A stretch of 43,527 nt of DNA from an uncultured Spirochaetia bacterium. Its GTDB lineage: Bacteria; Spirochaetota; Spirochaetia; Sphaerochaetales; Sphaerochaetaceae. This document shows positions 43,051 through 43,527 of the stretch, in pieces. Under the pieces are notes generated by a model. It searched no databases. It had not been told where the DNA came from and saw only the letters and a list, made by a program, of their open reading frames with translations. Numbering within the stretch: the first letter of the stretch is position 1; every line of letters starts with the position of its first letter. A program made the translations under genes and the position numbers. Location of the stretch: positions 1 to 43,527 of the forward strand of contig CAJOOY010000008.1 of NCBI GenBank assembly GCA_905236385.1. The letters run 5' to 3'.

Positions 43051-43527
43051 ATGAAAAAGACTATTCTTATTCTTTTAATTGCTGTTCTTCTCTGCACAAG
43101 TGTTTTTGCAGCAACAATAGACACTTCTTCATTTAAAAAGCTTGAAGATTTTAACGGACTTCCTATAGGCGTCCAGACGGCTGTTCTTTATGAAGAGCTT
43201 ATGATGGACAAGGTCCCTGATACTGAATTCCAGTATTATACCATGCCTACAGATATGATCCAGGCTCTCAAGAGCGGCAAGGTGGCAGCCTATCTTGTTG
43301 AAGGAGTTGGATACTATGTTCATAAGGCTAATCATCCTGAACTTGATACATTTGTTGAAATTCCAGGCTACATCAGTGCTAGTAACATAATTGGTAATAA
43401 CGACAGACAGGAGCAGCTCCTTGCTGAGATGAATGAATTCATTGCCAACGGTTACAAGAATGGCCTACTTGGAGACGATGGGGAGCTCTATCAGTACTGG
43501 ATTGCAGACTTTGACCCTGAAACAGAC
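43051..43527 (+). CDS. Amino-acid ABC transporter substrate-binding protein (5' part)
   Basis: The frame is open for 159 codons to the window edge. Residues 1-20 are a signal peptide (MKKTILILLIAVLLCTSVFA) cleaved after VFA. The rest is type 3 solute-binding protein material: LEDFNGLPIGVQTAVLYEEL, MPTDMIQALKSGKVAAYLVE, and a late NEFIANGYKNGLLGDDGELYQYW that resembles the conserved end of a lobe. As only one short lobe precedes that segment, it may be the first part of a binding-protein/permease fusion or a tandem-lobe protein. GGAGG lies before the ATG. It is coupled to the ATPase gene. Confidence 0.8.
   Translation, partial: MKKTILILLIAVLLCTSVFAATIDTSSFKKLEDFNGLPIGVQTAVLYEELMMDKVPDTEFQYYTMPTDMIQALKSGKVAAYLVEGVGYYVHKANHPELDTFVEIPGYISASNIIGNNDRQEQLLAEMNEFIANGYKNGLLGDDGELYQYWIADFDPETD

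Overview
The window reads as a densely packed bacterial chromosome segment of moderate GC. It has many 4-bp ATGA or shorter overlaps, no tRNA or rRNA genes, no insertion sequences and no CRISPR array. The gene content points to an anaerobic, fermentative, sugar-using spirochaete (Spirochaetota), perhaps gut-associated. The evidence is a pair of GH57 amylase/branching enzymes next to a DUF4912 protein and Rex, a DegT-like / NAD kinase / recN string, a TGS-less threonyl-tRNA synthetase with a GIERGRHFCQND motif, type III glutamine synthetase, D-lactate dehydrogenase and two acyl-ACP thioesterases. The phylum call is inference from family knowledge; no database was searched.

Layout: 1-3.0 kb holds the end of an unknown gene, then an operon of ABC-2 ATPase, permease, an XRE-AbrB fusion regulator and a D-lactate dehydrogenase broken by a one-base frameshift. 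3.1-5.9 kb holds an aminotransferase, an acyl-ACP thioesterase and a convergent LysR regulator. 6.0-14.35 kb is a single-direction nitrogen operon: a twice internally deleted gdhA remnant, asnB, glnN, glmS, nadE and pyrG. Almost every product makes or spends glutamine or ammonia, and LysR is divergent from it. 14.3-18.8 kb holds a small membrane protein (minus strand) and then a DegT-like protein without its PLP lysine, NAD kinase and RecN. 18.8-24.1 kb (minus strand) is the alpha-glucan operon (DUF4912, GH57 branching enzyme, GH57 amylase) behind rex. 24.2-28.9 kb holds a cation/Ca2+ exchanger, serC and two CorC/HlyC-type CBS membrane proteins.

29.1-30.9 kb carries a lysine riboswitch (L-box), whose helices I could pair by eye, in front of an NhaC-family antiporter. 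The antiporter is therefore best called a lysine transporter (LysW type). A stem covering its ribosome binding site suggests translational control. Next come a Bax-inhibitor-1 family protein, thrS (minus), a second thioesterase (minus), a galactoside cassette (GPH symporter, GH36 alpha-galactosidase, an unplaced GT-B-like protein), a copper operon (csoR with a textbook-like operator at the start point, then copA with a fused CopZ-like C-terminal domain and an internal start), and an amino-acid ABC operon. The ATPase of that last operon is fused to an RsbW-like GHKL domain, and it is preceded by an unexplained structured leader.

The strongest candidates for something undescribed are the ABC-ATPase/GHKL fusion with its structured leader, the retained 132-codon gdhA deletion remnant heading the glutamine operon, the unplaced protein of the galactoside cassette, and the apparently leaderless DegT-like protein that has lost its lysine and gained an acidic insert.
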